From the NCBI GenBank assembly GCA_023433275.1, contig JAEZDN010000029.1:1-47186 (forward strand): a stretch of DNA of 47,186 bases, in the 5' to 3' direction. The translations under genes and the position numbers were made by a program. This DNA is from Verrucomicrobiota bacterium (GTDB taxonomy: Bacteria > Verrucomicrobiota > Verrucomicrobiia > Opitutales > Opitutaceae). Positions 32,570-41,437 of this stretch are shown piece after piece. Numbering within the stretch: the stretch's first letter is position 1; every line of letters starts with the position of its first letter. Below the pieces are notes generated by a model, which was not told the origin of the DNA, searched no databases, and worked only from the letters and a program-made list of their open reading frames with translations.

Positions 32570-35338
32570 TCAGAACTTGTAGGCCGCGCCGAAGGAGTAG
32601 GAGGCGCCGTATTTCTGATGGTTGATCACCTGGCGGGGGTCGTCGTTGTTGTAGGTGATCAGCGGCTCGTCCGTCAGGTTGTAACCCTGCAGGAAGATCG
32701 ACAGGTTCTTCATGCGGCTGTCGCTCGGGAACGTGTAGCTGAGCTGGGCGTCGAACACGCTTTCCGGCTGGGCCATGGAGAAGCCGCCGTTCGGGTTCAC
32801 ATCGCCCCCCTGGTTGGGCGGGCCGAAGGTCGTGATGTACTGGCGGTTTTCCGAGCGGTAGCGGTTGCTGACGCGCGCGGACCAGCCGTGGCGCTCGTAG
32901 TACAGCGTGATCTGCGCCACCTTGTCGGACAGGCCCGCGATGGGCGCGATGCCGCCGGTCGGGCCCCAGGGCTTGATGCTGCTGTCGGTGAGCGCGCCGC
33001 CGAACTGGACGCCGAAGCCGCGGAAGTTCTCGTTCAACAGCTCGCTGGCGAGCACGAGGGAGAACTCGATGCCCTTGATGTTGCCGCCGTCGCCGTTCAT
33101 CGGCTGCGAGACCGCGCCCTGGAGGAGGGTCGGGGTCGGGCCGTTGACCGGATAGCCACTGAAGTCCGCGAGCGAGTTCTGCTCATAGATGAAGTTGCGC
33201 AGCTTCTTGGCGAACGCGGCGATCGAGAAGTAGCCCTTGCTCTCCTTGAAGTAGTGCTCGTACGAGAGGTCGATCGAGTCGGCGACCCACGGACGGAGCG
33301 CGCTGTTGCCGCCGCCGCCGCTCCACGGGCTCTGGCTCAGATCGGTGGAGTTGGCCTTGTTCACGTCGTAGCCGAACGTGCGCGAGGCGCGCATGTCATA
33401 CATGCGCGGACGGGCAATCTGGCGGGCCAGGCTGAAACGCACGACGCTATGGTCGGTCACGTCGAAGTTCAGGTTCAAGCTGGGCGAGAACTGCGTGTAG
33501 GTGTCGCCGTCTTCCACGGGGACCACGGTGTTGCCCTGCGCGGAAAGGCCCTTCGAAACCTGGTCGGTATGGATGACGCGGAAGCCGATGTTGCCCGTGA
33601 CGGGGACATTGCCGGCCTTCGTGTTGATGTCGAACTGGGTGTAGAATTGCGTGACTTCCTCGCGCACCTGGAAGCGGCGGGCCACGAAATCCGTGCCGTC
33701 GTTGCCCACCAGGTCGAAGGCGCCCGAGTTGAAATAGGCGAGCGCGTCGAAGGCGTAGATCGGGCCGATGCCGACATAGCTGAAGTCCGTGACGCCAATG
33801 CTCGGGGGCATCGGTGCGGTCGCGGCGCCGTTCTTCAGCACGGGGAAGCCGGAGGGGTTCTCGCCGTCACGCTTGTAACGGTCGAGGTAGCTCACGCCGA
33901 TCTCGACGGCCTCGAAGAAGCGCGGCAGCTCGTGGCGGGTGGAAAGCTTCAACTGGCTGAGGGAATCCTTGGAGGAAAAACCCTTGTAGTAACCGGGTGC
34001 GCCGGTGCCCGCGAACTTCCACGACTGCCAGCCCTGGGGATCGCTGATGCGGAGGACGGAGGGATCGGCGTAGTTCTTGGTCAGCTTCACCACCGGAACG
34101 CGTCCCGGGCTGAGCTGCATGGTCGCGGTGTCGGCCGTGGTGAACGGGGTGCCGAGCGAGCCGATGCCGGCCCAGAGCTCGAGGTTGAAGTCATTGCGCG
34201 TGACCTTGGAAAAGCTGGCGTCGAAGGTCACCGGCCAGGCGGATTCCTTGCCCATCACCAGATTCCAGCCGATGGCGATCGGCGTGTCGGTGCGCACAAA
34301 GGTGTCGCTGCGCACCACGGGCTGGATGTTGGTGAGCGTGGCGTTGGTGATCAGCCCGTCGGTGGTGGTGTACCCGGGTTGCAGCACGGCGGAGCTCCAG
34401 ACGGCGAGGGGAACTTCCATGCCGCGGAGGAGCTGCTTCTCCTCGAAATCCGAGTAGAAGATGTCGAGCGTGCTGTGGATGTTGTCGTTGGGCTTGTACT
34501 CGATGACGCCCATCCAGCCGTCGCGTTCGAGCACGCTGTTGCGGACGTAGGGTTTCATGCCGCCCAACACGAGGGCGCCGGGATCCGTGGGGTAGCCCCA
34601 GGCTTGAAATTGCTGGCCGGCAAACGGCTTGCTGGAGTGGGAATAGCCGAGCGCGATGCCCAGCTTGCCGTCCTGCAATTGGTCGATGTACGAGAAGTTG
34701 TAGCGGTTGCCGGTGGCATCGGCGCCGGGGGTGAGTTCGCCGAGCTCGTTCCATTCGTAATAACCGCTGATGGCGACCACGCGGCCGGTCTTTTCGAGCG
34801 GGCGGACGGTGCGGAGATCGATCGATCCCGCGAGGCCCTGGCCGGTGAGGTTCGGCGCCGCGGTCTTGTACACGACCACGCTGCTCAGCAGGTCGGCGGG
34901 ATACTGGTCGAATTCAACCGCGCGGTTGAGGCCGGTGGAGACCTGCTCGCGTCCGTTGAGGAGGCCGGTGCTGAAGTCGCCATTCAAGCCGCGGATGCTG
35001 ATCTGTTGGCTTCGGCCGTTCGTGCGCTGGGTCGTGAGGCCGGTGAGGCGGGTCAGGGCGTCGGCGATCGAGATGTCCGGCAGTTTGCCGATGTCCTCGG
35101 CCGCGATGACCTCAGTGATGACCTTCTGGTTTTGCTTCATTTCGGCCGCCGCCGCGAGGCTGCCGGCGAAGCCCGCGCCGACGGTGAACTTCTCGAGGAC
35201 GATCGGTTCGTCCCGCGTGGTGGAGGCAGCAGTCGATTGGGCCAACAGGGCGACGGGTTGCGCCAACAGGAGGCCAGCGGCCAAGCCCCGGGTGAGGAGC
35301 AGGCGCGCGGAATGACGGGTATGATCAGTCAGGTGCAT
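32570..35338 (-). CDS. TonB-dependent outer-membrane receptor
   Basis: A 922-residue outer-membrane transporter. Seen: a signal peptide (1-34, ending ALLAQ), a possible TonB box region (EPIVLEKFTV), a plug domain (about 60-180: VITEVIAAEDIGKLPDISIADALTRLTGL, IRGLNGDF, LLNGREQVS), and a C-terminal beta barrel ending SYSFGAAYKF, a BAM-type terminal Phe. The IADAL and PADLLSSVVVYKTAAP features are of the plug found in carbohydrate-linked receptors. No SusD-like lipoprotein is adjacent. By context it probably takes up maltodextrins; this is inference. The leader AACCCCACACCACC has no Shine-Dalgarno. Confidence 0.93.
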   Translation of the reverse strand: MHLTDHTRHSARLLLTRGLAAGLLLAQPVALLAQSTAASTTRDEPIVLEKFTVGAGFAGSLAAAAEMKQNQKVITEVIAAEDIGKLPDISIADALTRLTGLTTQRTNGRSQQISIRGLNGDFSTGLLNGREQVSTGLNRAVEFDQYPADLLSSVVVYKTAAPNLTGQGLAGSIDLRTVRPLEKTGRVVAISGYYEWNELGELTPGADATGNRYNFSYIDQLQDGKLGIALGYSHSSKPFAGQQFQAWGYPTDPGALVLGGMKPYVRNSVLERDGWMGVIEYKPNDNIHSTLDIFYSDFEEKQLLRGMEVPLAVWSSAVLQPGYTTTDGLITNATLTNIQPVVRSDTFVRTDTPIAIGWNLVMGKESAWPVTFDASFSKVTRNDFNLELWAGIGSLGTPFTTADTATMQLSPGRVPVVKLTKNYADPSVLRISDPQGWQSWKFAGTGAPGYYKGFSSKDSLSQLKLSTRHELPRFFEAVEIGVSYLDRYKRDGENPSGFPVLKNGAATAPMPPSIGVTDFSYVGIGPIYAFDALAYFNSGAFDLVGNDGTDFVARRFQVREEVTQFYTQFDINTKAGNVPVTGNIGFRVIHTDQVSKGLSAQGNTVVPVEDGDTYTQFSPSLNLNFDVTDHSVVRFSLARQIARPRMYDMRASRTFGYDVNKANSTDLSQSPWSGGGGNSALRPWVADSIDLSYEHYFKESKGYFSIAAFAKKLRNFIYEQNSLADFSGYPVNGPTPTLLQGAVSQPMNGDGGNIKGIEFSLVLASELLNENFRGFGVQFGGALTDSSIKPWGPTGGIAPIAGLSDKVAQITLYYERHGWSARVSNRYRSENRQYITTFGPPNQGGDVNPNGGFSMAQPESVFDAQLSYTFPSDSRMKNLSIFLQGYNLTDEPLITYNNDDPRQVINHQKYGASYSFGAAYKF

Positions 35339-35755
35339 GGTGGTGTGGGGTTACTGACGAGCATGAAGGCCAATACGGCGCTCCATGTGGGGTAAACGGA
35401 AGCCCACTCCAGACCGGCGCGCGACCGGCTTTGCTCCCAAAAAACCGAGATGACCCGGACAAGTCTTAGGTTGTTGTACCAAGGATGCACGCTGCGCCGC
35501 ACAACTGGACGGCACTTTCGACACCAGTGTTCCGAGGGAAAACGCAGGTCGCCGGCCCCAGTGCTGCCTCCAATCGGCACCGACCCTCGGGGCGCTCGCC
35601 TAAGTTTTGTCCGGGGCAGGAAAGACTTCTCCTAGGCGCGCGGTTTGACGGTCTGCTCCGGCGACACAGCCTCTTCTTCGCCGGAGCGAACGAGTCTGCC
35701 GCCGACTGAGTGTCGGTCCACTATCCGTGTTCTCTCCTCAACCCCTCCGTTCCCC
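35339..35755. promoter_or_regulatory. Divergent promoter region of TonB receptor and secreted amylase
   Basis: These 417 bp separate two outward-facing starch genes and should carry both promoters. Seen: CCGG-centred inverted bits (ACCGGCGCGCGACCGG near 35412), and CGCCTA...TAGGCG (about 35598-35638) as a long-loop inverted repeat. No convincing operator half-site pair or -35/-10 could be assigned by eye. A frame open from 35645 belongs to the amylase leader and is not translated from there. No gene is seen. Confidence 0.4.
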
Positions 35756-38224
35756 ATGCGTACTCCGTCCCTTGTATTCCGCCTGGCCTCCGTGGCGTTC
35801 CTCGGCATCGGCCCGCTCTTCGTGAATGCGGCCGCCCCGCTCACGGTGCCGCGCTTCACTCATCCCGGGGCCGGCCAGACCTTCTATTTCCTGCTGACCG
35901 ACCGTTTCGCGAACGGCCGAACGGACAACGACACCGGCGGCTTCCCGGGCGGGGTGGAGGATCATGGCTTTGATCCGACGCGGGTCGGGTATTTTCATGG
36001 CGGGGATTTTGCCGGGCTGATCGGGAAGCTCGATTATCTGAAAAGCCTCGGCGTGACCGCGGTCTGGGTCACACCGCCCTTTCAGAACAAGCCCGTTCAA
36101 AACGGCTCCGCCGCGTACCACGGATATTGGGTAACGGATTTCCTGAAGATCGATCCGCACCTTGGCACCAACGAGGATTTCCGCACCTTCGTGAACGAGG
36201 CGCACGCGCGCGGGCTGAAGGTGTGCATGGACATCATTGTCAACCATACCGCCGACGTGATCCATCACCCGGACTACCAGGTCGAATACCGCGACACCCG
36301 CCATCATCCGTTGCGCGATGCCGCGGGCGCCACGCTGTCGGAGCGAAAGCTCGCTTACAATGGGCTGGTCGACGTGTCCGTCCCCGCACTCGCGGCGGAA
36401 GCGTTTCCCCATCTCCCGCTGGTGCCTGAGGCCGAGCAGTCGGTCAAGAACCCCGCCTGGCTGAACGACGTCACGCTCTATCACAACCGGGGCAACTCCT
36501 CCTTCCGCGACGAGAGCTCGATCTACGGGGATTTCAGCGGCCTGGACGACACCTTCACGGAGCATCCGAAAGTGGTGCAGGGCATGATCGATATCTTCAG
36601 CTCCTGGGTGCGCGACTACGGCGTCGATGCCTTTCGCATCGACACGGCTCGCCACGTGAACGCGGAATTCTGGCAGGCCTTCGCCCCGGCGATCCGCGCC
36701 GTGGCCCGGGAGGCGGGACGCCCGCATTTCGTCCAGTTCGGTGAAGTGGCGAACGACCTGATGGACGTGCCCCTCCTCAGCGAGTTCTCCACCCACATGC
36801 CGCTGGATACCACGCTTGATTTCGGGTTCTTCGTCGCCAACCGGAATTTCGTCTCCCGCGGAGGCACGGCGGCGGCGTTCGCGGATCTGTTCCAGCGCGA
36901 CGACCTGTACACCGATCATGACAGCAACGTGCACACCACCACGACCTTCATTGGCAATCATGACGCGGGACGCTTTGCGCATTTCCTGCAGCAGGACAAC
37001 CCGGGCGCGCCGCCCGAAATGATCGCCGAGCTGGCCAAGCTGGGCCACGGGTTGCTCTTCCTCGTGCGCGGTCAGCCGGTGCTCTACTATGGCGACGAGC
37101 AAGGCATGGTCGGCCGTGGCGGCTGGGACATGCAGGCCCGGGAAAGCATGTTTGCCTCGAAGGCGCCGGACTTTCGCGACGCACCCCTGCTCGCCACCAC
37201 GCGCACCGGCGCGGACGACAAATTCGACGCTCAGCACCCGTTCTTCAAATTCTTCGCCCAGTTGGCGGCATTGCGGCGCGAGCACGCCGCGCTCCGCACC
37301 GGCGCCATGGTAATCCGCGCCACCGATCAGGATGAGATCTTCGCGTTCTCACGCTTCGATCGCAGCGAGCGCGTGGAATACCTTTCGGTCTTCAACAACT
37401 CGCGCACGAAGACGATCACGGCGGCGGTGCCAACGAGCCAGCGACCCGGCGCGCGGCTGGCCGGACTCTTCTTGTCCCGGACCGGCGGCCCAAGCGAGGA
37501 AGCCCAAGCGGACGGCGAAGGGCGCGTGCGCCTCACGTTGCCGCCGATGCAATTCGGCGTGTGGCGCGCCGCCGCGCCGCTCGCCTCTCCGGCAAAAGCC
37601 GCTCGCATCGCCTTGGTTAACCCGTCGACCGGGGGCGAGATCCGCTTGGGCAAGCGCGAGACCGATGGCCTCGTGTTTCCCCTGCGCGCGGAGATTCGCG
37701 CGGAAATCACCGGTGGCGACGGGTTGGGGGAGGTGACCTTTACTGTCGAGCGGGCATCGCGTCCCGGCCAGATCGAATACCTGGGCACCGATGACGCGCC
37801 TCCGTACCGCATTTTCTGGCGGCCCGCGCCCGACCTGGCGCCGGGCGAAAAATTGGCTTTCACCGCCACGCATCATGACCTGCGCGGGCAGGTGGTGAGT
37901 GCGACCGTGTCGGACGTGAGGTTCGTCTCGACGGAAGTGCCATCCGGCATCATCGGCGCCGAGGTGCCATTCATCACGCAACAGCCCCGCGCGGCGGAGA
38001 GCGACGATGGGAAGGCCACGCGCCTGACGGTGGCGGCGAAGGGGACTGCGCCGCTGGAATACCAATGGCTGCGCGATGGTGCGGAAATTGTCGGCGCGAC
38101 GGAGGCAGTGTTCGATGTGCGCGCATCACCGGGAGCGCCCGCGGTTTATCGTGTGCTGGTGCGCAACCGCTCGGGCACGACTTTGAGCCAGGAAGTTTCC
38201 GTGGCATCAAAACCGCCGGGTTAA
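35756..38224 (+). CDS. Secreted GH13 alpha-amylase with C-terminal Ig-like domain
   Basis: An 822-residue extracellular amylase. Seen: a signal peptide (1-26), a GH13 barrel with FYFLLTDRFANG at 43-54, region I DIIVNH at 159-164, region II FRIDTARH with the nucleophile D296, region III QFGEVAN with the acid/base E330, region IV GNHDAG with D403, then a beta C-domain (about 520-590). After it lie two beta-sandwich segments: one at about 610-740 and an Ig-like repeat at about 742-820 (ITQQPRAAESDDG, YQWLRDGAEIVGAT, YRVLVRNRSGTTLSQ). The latter may bind carbohydrate or the cell surface. The ATG at 35756 is set by the signal peptide; the leader CAACCCCTCCGTTCCCC has no Shine-Dalgarno. Divergent from the TonB receptor. 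Confidence 0.93.
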   Translation: MRTPSLVFRLASVAFLGIGPLFVNAAAPLTVPRFTHPGAGQTFYFLLTDRFANGRTDNDTGGFPGGVEDHGFDPTRVGYFHGGDFAGLIGKLDYLKSLGVTAVWVTPPFQNKPVQNGSAAYHGYWVTDFLKIDPHLGTNEDFRTFVNEAHARGLKVCMDIIVNHTADVIHHPDYQVEYRDTRHHPLRDAAGATLSERKLAYNGLVDVSVPALAAEAFPHLPLVPEAEQSVKNPAWLNDVTLYHNRGNSSFRDESSIYGDFSGLDDTFTEHPKVVQGMIDIFSSWVRDYGVDAFRIDTARHVNAEFWQAFAPAIRAVAREAGRPHFVQFGEVANDLMDVPLLSEFSTHMPLDTTLDFGFFVANRNFVSRGGTAAAFADLFQRDDLYTDHDSNVHTTTTFIGNHDAGRFAHFLQQDNPGAPPEMIAELAKLGHGLLFLVRGQPVLYYGDEQGMVGRGGWDMQARESMFASKAPDFRDAPLLATTRTGADDKFDAQHPFFKFFAQLAALRREHAALRTGAMVIRATDQDEIFAFSRFDRSERVEYLSVFNNSRTKTITAAVPTSQRPGARLAGLFLSRTGGPSEEAQADGEGRVRLTLPPMQFGVWRAAAPLASPAKAARIALVNPSTGGEIRLGKRETDGLVFPLRAEIRAEITGGDGLGEVTFTVERASRPGQIEYLGTDDAPPYRIFWRPAPDLAPGEKLAFTATHHDLRGQVVSATVSDVRFVSTEVPSGIIGAEVPFITQQPRAAESDDGKATRLTVAAKGTAPLEYQWLRDGAEIVGATEAVFDVRASPGAPAVYRVLVRNRSGTTLSQEVSVASKPPG

Positions 38225-38295
38225 CCTCCTTTCATGGGACCGCCCTCCGCAACCGGACGGTGACTCGGCATGCCCAACGCGCCTCGTTCTCGTTT

Positions 38296-38371
38296 GTAGG
38301 AGCCTTCTGCAGGCGATTCAGCGCGAACCGTTGGCGGGCGTTTTTCATATCGCCTGCAAGCAGGCTCCTAC
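38296..38371. repeat. Paired inverted repeat, family F2
   Basis: GTAGGAGCCTTCTGCAGG... (38296-38317) faces its inverted partner ATCGCCTGCAAGCAGGCTCC (38349-38368, continuing to 38371) around a 31-bp centre. Same family as 14911-14981. It occupies the convergent gap between the amylase and gnd. Confidence 0.85.
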
Positions 38372-38387
38372 CGGTTCAATCACGGAA

Positions 38388-38418
38388 CAAAAAAGGCGCG
38401 CCCCGGAGGAGCGCGCCT
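38388..38418 (-). terminator. Rho-independent terminator of gnd
   Basis: On the minus strand, AGGCGCGC and GCGCGCCT pair perfectly over 8 bp (plus-strand 38411-38418 with 38394-38401) around a 9-base loop, followed by six T residues. It lies 18 bp after the gnd stop. Confidence 0.9.
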
Positions 38419-38435
38419 GCGAGTCACGGGGCTGA

Positions 38436-39938
38436 TCAGGCCTCCAGCTGCGGGCGGGAGGGTTCCGGCCAGTCGATGTGGAAGAACTTGCCGCGGGGCT
38501 TGTCGACGCGCTCGTAGGTGTGGGCGCCGAAGAAGTCGCGCTGACCCTGGAGGAGGTTGGCCGGCAGGCGGGCCGAGCGGTAGCTGTCGTAGTAGGCGAG
38601 GGCCGAGGCGAACGTCGGGGCCGGCACGCCGCACTCGGCGGCGAGCGCGACGACCTTGCGCCAGTTTTCCTGGGCCTTCTTCACCGTCTTGTTGAAGTAC
38701 GCGTCGAGGAGCAGGTTCGCGAGCTTGGGGTTGCGGGCGTAAGCCTCGGTGATCTTCTGCAGGAACGTCGCGCGGATGATGCAACCGCCACGCCAGATCT
38801 GCGCGATCTCGCCGAAGTTGAGCGTCCACTTGTATTCCTTCTGCGCCTCGCGCATGAGCTGGAAGCCCTGGGCGTACGAGCAGATCTTCGAGCAATAGAG
38901 GGCGTCGTGGATGGCCTGCACGAGGGCCTTCTTCGAACCGCGATATTTCTTGGTCGGGCCCTTCAGGATCTTGGAGGCGGCGACGCGTTCCTCCTTCACG
39001 GCGGAAATACAGCGCGCGAACACGGACTCGGCGATCGTCGGCGCCGGCACGCCCATGTCGAGCGCGTTGACCGACGTCCACTTGCCCGTGCCCTTCTGGC
39101 CGGCGGTGTCGAGGACGATGTCGACAAAGGGTTTCTTCGTGACCGGATCCTTCTGTTTCAGGATGTCGGCGGTGATTTCGATGAGGAACGAGCCGAGCAT
39201 GCCCTGGTTCCACTCGGAGAAGATGGCGCCCATTTCGGCGGGCTTGAGGCCGAGGAGGCCCTTCATCAGCGCGTAGGCCTCGCAGATCATCTGCATGTCA
39301 CCGTACTCGATGCCGTTGTGGACCATCTTCACGTAGTGGCCCGCGCCGTTCTCGCCGATGTAGGTGTTGCACGGCACGCCGCCCACGATGGGCTTGCCGG
39401 GAGCGGCACCCGTGAGGGGCTTGCCGGTCTTGCCGTCGACCTTGGCGGCGATGGCGTTCCAGATCGGCTCGAGTTCCTTGTAGGCCGCGCGGTCACCGCC
39501 GGGCATGAGGGCCGGACCGAAGCGGGCTCCCTCCTCGCCGCCGGAAACGCCGGAGCCGATGAAGCGAAGTCCCTTTTCCTTCAGCGCCTTTTCGCGGCGA
39601 ATCGTATCGGTCCAGAGCGCGTTGCCGCCGTCGATGATGATGTCGCCCGGCTCGAAGAGCGCGGCGAGGCCGTCGATCACGGCATCGGTGGCCTTGCCGG
39701 CCTGCACGAGGATGACGGCTTTGCGCGGCTTGGCCAGCGACTGCACGAACTCCTCGAGGGTTTTGGTGCCGACGAGACCGCCGGGCGTGTTCGGGTTTTC
39801 CGCGACGAACTTGTCCGTCTTCTCGACGGTGCGGTTGTAGACCGAAATCCGGAAGCCGTGGTCGGCGATGTTGAGGGCGAGATTCTGACCCATCACAGCG
39901 AGACCGATGAGTCCGATGTCAGAGTGCGTTTTGGCCAT
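38436..39938 (-). CDS. gnd: 6-phosphogluconate dehydrogenase, decarboxylating
   Basis: A 500-residue cytosolic enzyme of the pentose phosphate pathway that makes ribulose 5-phosphate, CO2 and NADPH. Seen: the nucleotide site GLIGLAVMGQNLALN at about 9-23, NRT at the NADP 2'-phosphate site, SGVSGGEEGARFGPALMPGG at about 130-149, the catalytic Lys and Glu in KMVHNGIEYGDMQ, LDTAGQKGTGKW, and the C-terminal dimer tail. It is slightly longer than the usual 470-485 residues. The ATG at 39938 gives MAKTHSDIGLIG; ATGs further upstream are rejected. Monocistronic, with a terminator at 38388. Confidence 0.97.
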   Translation of the reverse strand: MAKTHSDIGLIGLAVMGQNLALNIADHGFRISVYNRTVEKTDKFVAENPNTPGGLVGTKTLEEFVQSLAKPRKAVILVQAGKATDAVIDGLAALFEPGDIIIDGGNALWTDTIRREKALKEKGLRFIGSGVSGGEEGARFGPALMPGGDRAAYKELEPIWNAIAAKVDGKTGKPLTGAAPGKPIVGGVPCNTYIGENGAGHYVKMVHNGIEYGDMQMICEAYALMKGLLGLKPAEMGAIFSEWNQGMLGSFLIEITADILKQKDPVTKKPFVDIVLDTAGQKGTGKWTSVNALDMGVPAPTIAESVFARCISAVKEERVAASKILKGPTKKYRGSKKALVQAIHDALYCSKICSYAQGFQLMREAQKEYKWTLNFGEIAQIWRGGCIIRATFLQKITEAYARNPKLANLLLDAYFNKTVKKAQENWRKVVALAAECGVPAPTFASALAYYDSYRSARLPANLLQGQRDFFGAHTYERVDKPRGKFFHIDWPEPSRPQLEA

Positions 39939-40033
39939 AGGGAACGTCATCTGTAGTCCCGGGGGACCCAAAGACCAACCTGTTTTTGCCCGGCAACGCG
40001 TAATAACCGCCGGACCGTCCCGCCCCGTCGTCG

Positions 40034-40336
40034 TCAGGGCTTGGGCATCGAGCCTTGCTTGGAGGAGTAGGCGCCGGCGCTCGGGAAGAACGGGGCGATC
40101 CGCTCAACCAGCGGGGTCAGGAACTTCGGCTCGTTGCGGTTATAAACCCAGGAAAAGAAGACAACGGTCGTCACCACGAACACGATCACGGCGGCGATGA
40201 TCTTGTTCATCTTCATGATGCGACGCCACAGGAGGATCGCCAGGATGAACCCGCCGACGCCGATGCCGATCTTCATCCAGACATCGGGCTTGAGGGTCTG
40301 GAGTTTTTCCACGGCCGTGGCGGCGAGCATCAACAT
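40034..40336 (-). CDS. Small two-helix membrane protein of unknown function
   Basis: A 100-residue protein with two predicted membrane helices (about 20-38, MKIGIGVGGFILAILLW; and about 44-64, NKIIAAVIVFVVTTVVFFSWVY), a short basic loop between (RRIMKM), and a C-terminal tail ending in MPKP. No family is recognised. The start is ATG at 40336 or 40330; the open frame upstream is over a repeat and is not used. It lies 95 bp upstream of gnd on the same strand. Confidence 0.7.
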   Translation of the reverse strand: MLMLAATAVEKLQTLKPDVWMKIGIGVGGFILAILLWRRIMKMNKIIAAVIVFVVTTVVFFSWVYNRNEPKFLTPLVERIAPFFPSAGAYSSKQGSMPKP

Positions 40337-40413
40337 GGGAACAGGAGTTAGCGCGATTGCCCGGGCAGACGAGTCATTTTTGCGCGCGATCCGGCTTTGA
40401 CCGGGCTTTGATA

Positions 40414-40493
40414 GGCAGGGCGGGGGTTGCCCGGTACCCGCGGCAGCGGGAACGTCGACGACGGGATGGCTCGTCCGAAGGACTCGCCCTGCC
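40414..40493. repeat. Paired inverted repeat, family F4
   Basis: GGCAGGGCGGGGGT (40414-40427) faces GACTCGCCCTGCC (40481-40493). The right arm is itself a hairpin (GGCTCGTCCGAAGGACTCGCC, in part). The first 16 bases match 15 of 16 at 4540-4555. It lies between two minus-strand membrane-protein genes. Confidence 0.7.
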
Positions 40494-40500
40494 GCGACAT

Positions 40501-41382
40501 TCAATACCGGCTGGCGATGCCGAGGTAGTCGAGCAGCCAGGCTTCCTTCCAGACGCGGAACCGGCCCTCGGGGGTGATCTTGCCGTACTCCTCGCGATCG
40601 GCGTGGGGCAGCAGGTAGCCGAGCTCGGTGTTGATCATCTCCATCTGCTGTTGCTGCTGGTTGATGTCGTCGATCGGGCTCGTGTCCCAGGCCACCGCGG
40701 GTTCGCCCGCCTGCTCCCGCCGGCGCCGGTGACGCGCGACCAGGGCCGCGAGGGTGCGGCGCCAAGGGGTGCGCTCAACGTGCCAAAGTTCCGGGTAAAA
40801 ACCGCCGAAGGGGATGTAGAGATTGTCGGTGACGTAGCGGCGTCCCGAGGCGGTGCGGGAGACGAGACTGTAGCAGACGGTGATGGCGCCGCTTTCCTGG
40901 GGCACGAACAGCGTGTGCAACCGGATCGTGTTGTCCTCGTTCTGGTGCACGGAGGTGCGCAGCCAGATGCCGCCGCCCAGCTCGGCCTTGAGCGCCTGGA
41001 CGGACGTGAACCGGTGGTCGCGCAGCCAGTCGCGCACCTTGAGCAGGCGTTTTTGCGTCGGCCATTCGTCGCCGGTCGTGTTCACGACGTAGCGCGGAAA
41101 GAGCGGCAGCGGGCTCAGGCTGATGGCGCTGACCTTGAGCCAGTTGAAGGCGGACTCGATGAGAAACCAAAGCAGGAACGCCGCGAGCGCGATCGTCCAC
41201 GCCGGCCGGTCGATGAGACTGAGCTGGGCGTTGGCCTGCGCGGCGAAGAGGGCGAAGAGGATCCAGCGCAACCAGCGGATCGGGATCGCCAGCATGGGCG
41301 AGGCGAGGCGCAGGTTGATGTAGAACAGCAACAGCAGGAGCGCGACCGCCGGGGCGAGAACCAGGGACAGTGTCTCGGACAT
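40501..41382 (-). CDS. Membrane protein of unknown function with cytosolic C-domain
   Basis: A 293-residue protein. Seen: three or four hydrophobic segments in the first 95 residues (about 5-22, 34-52 and 60-82, then a hydrophobic stretch near 90), followed by a soluble part with a region DNTIRLHTLFVPQESGAITVCYSLVSR and a glutamine-rich linker (NQQQQQMEM, about 251-259). The soluble part reads like a mechanosensitive-channel-type domain (RYVVNTTGDEW, KVRDWLRDHRF), but no defining motif is present. Function unknown. It lies 55 bp downstream of dnaN on the same strand. Confidence 0.75.
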   Translation of the reverse strand: MSETLSLVLAPAVALLLLLFYINLRLASPMLAIPIRWLRWILFALFAAQANAQLSLIDRPAWTIALAAFLLWFLIESAFNWLKVSAISLSPLPLFPRYVVNTTGDEWPTQKRLLKVRDWLRDHRFTSVQALKAELGGGIWLRTSVHQNEDNTIRLHTLFVPQESGAITVCYSLVSRTASGRRYVTDNLYIPFGGFYPELWHVERTPWRRTLAALVARHRRRREQAGEPAVAWDTSPIDDINQQQQQMEMINTELGYLLPHADREEYGKITPEGRFRVWKEAWLLDYLGIASRY

Positions 41383-41437
41383 GATCGAAAGGGCTGAACC
41401 GCGGGGCGGGGGCGCCCCGGGTGCTAGGGGAACCGCG

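Noticed and set aside
32315..35395. A very long plus-strand open frame opposite the TonB receptor
   Set aside because: It mirrors the codons of the minus-strand receptor in a GC-rich genome, has no domain, and runs over the malQ start and hairpin. The receptor's signal peptide, plug and barrel fix the minus strand.
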